Source: Candidatus Melainabacteria bacterium (GTDB lineage Bacteria > Cyanobacteriota > Vampirovibrionia > Obscuribacterales > Obscuribacteraceae). From it: a stretch of DNA of 64,000 nucleotides. The stretch is taken from assembly GCA_003153555.1 (NCBI GenBank), contig PLZS01000086.1:18069-82068 (forward strand), in the 5' to 3' direction. Made by a program: the position numbers and the translations under genes. Below are positions 63,603-64,000 of the stretch, one piece after another. Each line of letters begins with the position of its first letter. The stretch's first letter is position 1. The notes below the pieces were generated by a model. That model did no database searches. It was not told the DNA's origin and saw nothing but the letters and a program-made list of their open reading frames with translations.

Positions 63603-64000
63603 CTAACTAAGTTTGGCTGCGGCCGTCATCTGGGCAAGATGTTCTGTCATCAAGGCTTGAACAGACCGTCGCATATTGGCCGGGCTTCCCTGAAACGAAG
63701 CTGGCATCACAGGCGGTAGAATCCTCACGGTCATTTCTGCGGCAAAGTTGAAAACGCGCGCGCGTTTGGCGAGAACTTGTCTTGTTCCTGCAATTACAAC
63801 GGGCACAATTGGAACATCGCAATCGACTGACAGCCGAAATGGTCCATCGCGAAACTGTTTTATAATGCCATCCTCGGAGCGAGTGCCTTCTGGAAAGATC
63901 AAAATGGAGACGTTTTTTGCCAGCCACTTTTTGCAATCTGACATCATCTCTTTGATGCTTTTGATGTCGCCGCGCTTGAGGGACACATCACCGTTCATTC
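63603..64000 (-). CDS. 1-acyl-glycerol-phosphate acyltransferase (PlsC), N-terminus cut by window edge
   Basis: About 131 visible residues; the frame remains open at the window edge, so the N-terminal part with the NHxxxxD motif lies outside. Motif III is clear (ILIFPEGTRSEDG) and motif IV is VPIVPVVIAGTR. KNVSILIFPEG and GPFRLSVDCD fit PlsC. It should acylate lysophosphatidic acid in the inner membrane. Same strand and 13 bases before the NMO paralogue. Confidence 0.85.
   Translation of the reverse strand, partial: MNGDVSLKRGDIKSIKEMMSDCKKWLAKNVSILIFPEGTRSEDGIIKQFRDGPFRLSVDCDVPIVPVVIAGTRQVLAKRARVFNFAAEMTVRILPPVMPASFQGSPANMRRSVQALMTEHLAQMTAAAKLS

Noticed and set aside
1..64000. tRNA, rRNA or prophage
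   Set aside because: No cloverleaf-like GTTCGANNC contexts with acceptor stems, no rRNA stretches, and no set of phage structural genes were seen by eye.

Overview
The window is about 64 kb of bacterial chromosome. By eye it has a G+C close to 50 %, long well-packed genes on both strands, and AGGAG-type ribosome binding sites; GTG and TTG starts are fairly common. I see no rRNA, tRNA or CRISPR. The gene mix is a large set of sensor kinases, a Ser/Thr kinase with an LRR ectodomain, TPR proteins, a DUF4388 (PatA-type) protein, an MglA-like GTPase, TadE/TadG-type pilus proteins, and many secreted or repeat-rich proteins without recognisable families. This suggests a large-genome, environmentally versatile Gram-negative-type bacterium. 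My best guess is a non-photosynthetic relative of cyanobacteria (Obscuribacterales/Melainabacteria), but this is an inference from gene content and not a phylogenetic result.

Layout. 0-3 kb: the 3' end of a repeat protein, then a degraded patch with a broken tyrosine recombinase, a 40-bp near-perfect palindrome and two orphan proteins. 3-6 kb: a compact nitric-oxide/Fe-S-repair module (rubredoxin-RIC fusion, Rrf2 regulator, NnrS) behind a candidate operator. 6-12 kb: a sensor histidine kinase, a DUF2252 gene broken by an in-frame TGA, a Nudix hydrolase, a GNAT acetyltransferase, a SHOCT protein and an acyltransferase. 12-16 kb: a possible IS200/IS605 end, a BglX-type beta-glucosidase and a phage-tail-lysozyme-like protein. 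16-18.4 kb: a MEDS-domain histidine kinase translationally coupled to a response regulator. 18.7-25 kb: a frameshifted secreted protein, a kinase-like protein, an ArnT-type glycosyltransferase, an unusual HAD-HerA ATPase fusion and a TPR protein. 25-32 kb: repeat-rich proteins flanking a Ser/Thr kinase with zinc ribbon and LRRs. 32.5-32.8 kb: a 118-bp tandem repeat with palindromic cores, one core of which recurs at 43.5 kb. 32.9-35.1 kb: a two-component pair. 37-43.5 kb: a Tad-like pilus or adhesin locus. 43.5-46.4 kb: a repeat membrane protein and MglA. 46.7-49.6 kb: a methyltransferase divergent from a DUF2157/GDYXXLXY pair, with a duplicated promoter and start region. 49.7-53.5 kb: a di-heme cytochrome, small proteins and a frameshifted secreted protein. 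53.8-57.2 kb: a response regulator lacking its phospho-acceptor and a TPR protein ending in an HMA-like domain. 57.2-64 kb: a flavin monooxygenase convergent with an SDR-nitronate monooxygenase pair, a DUF1269 protein, and a second nitronate monooxygenase behind a PlsC acyltransferase.

Functional themes. There are three: sensing and signalling (three histidine kinases, three response regulators, two kinase-fold proteins), surface structures and motility (Tad-like proteins, VWA adhesin, MglA, DUF4388), and redox, nitrogen-oxide and lipid chemistry (NO module, di-heme peroxidase, FMO/SDR/NMO/PlsC). Several genes carry single-base frameshifts or stops. These may be genuine decay or, if this is a metagenome assembly, residual indel errors.
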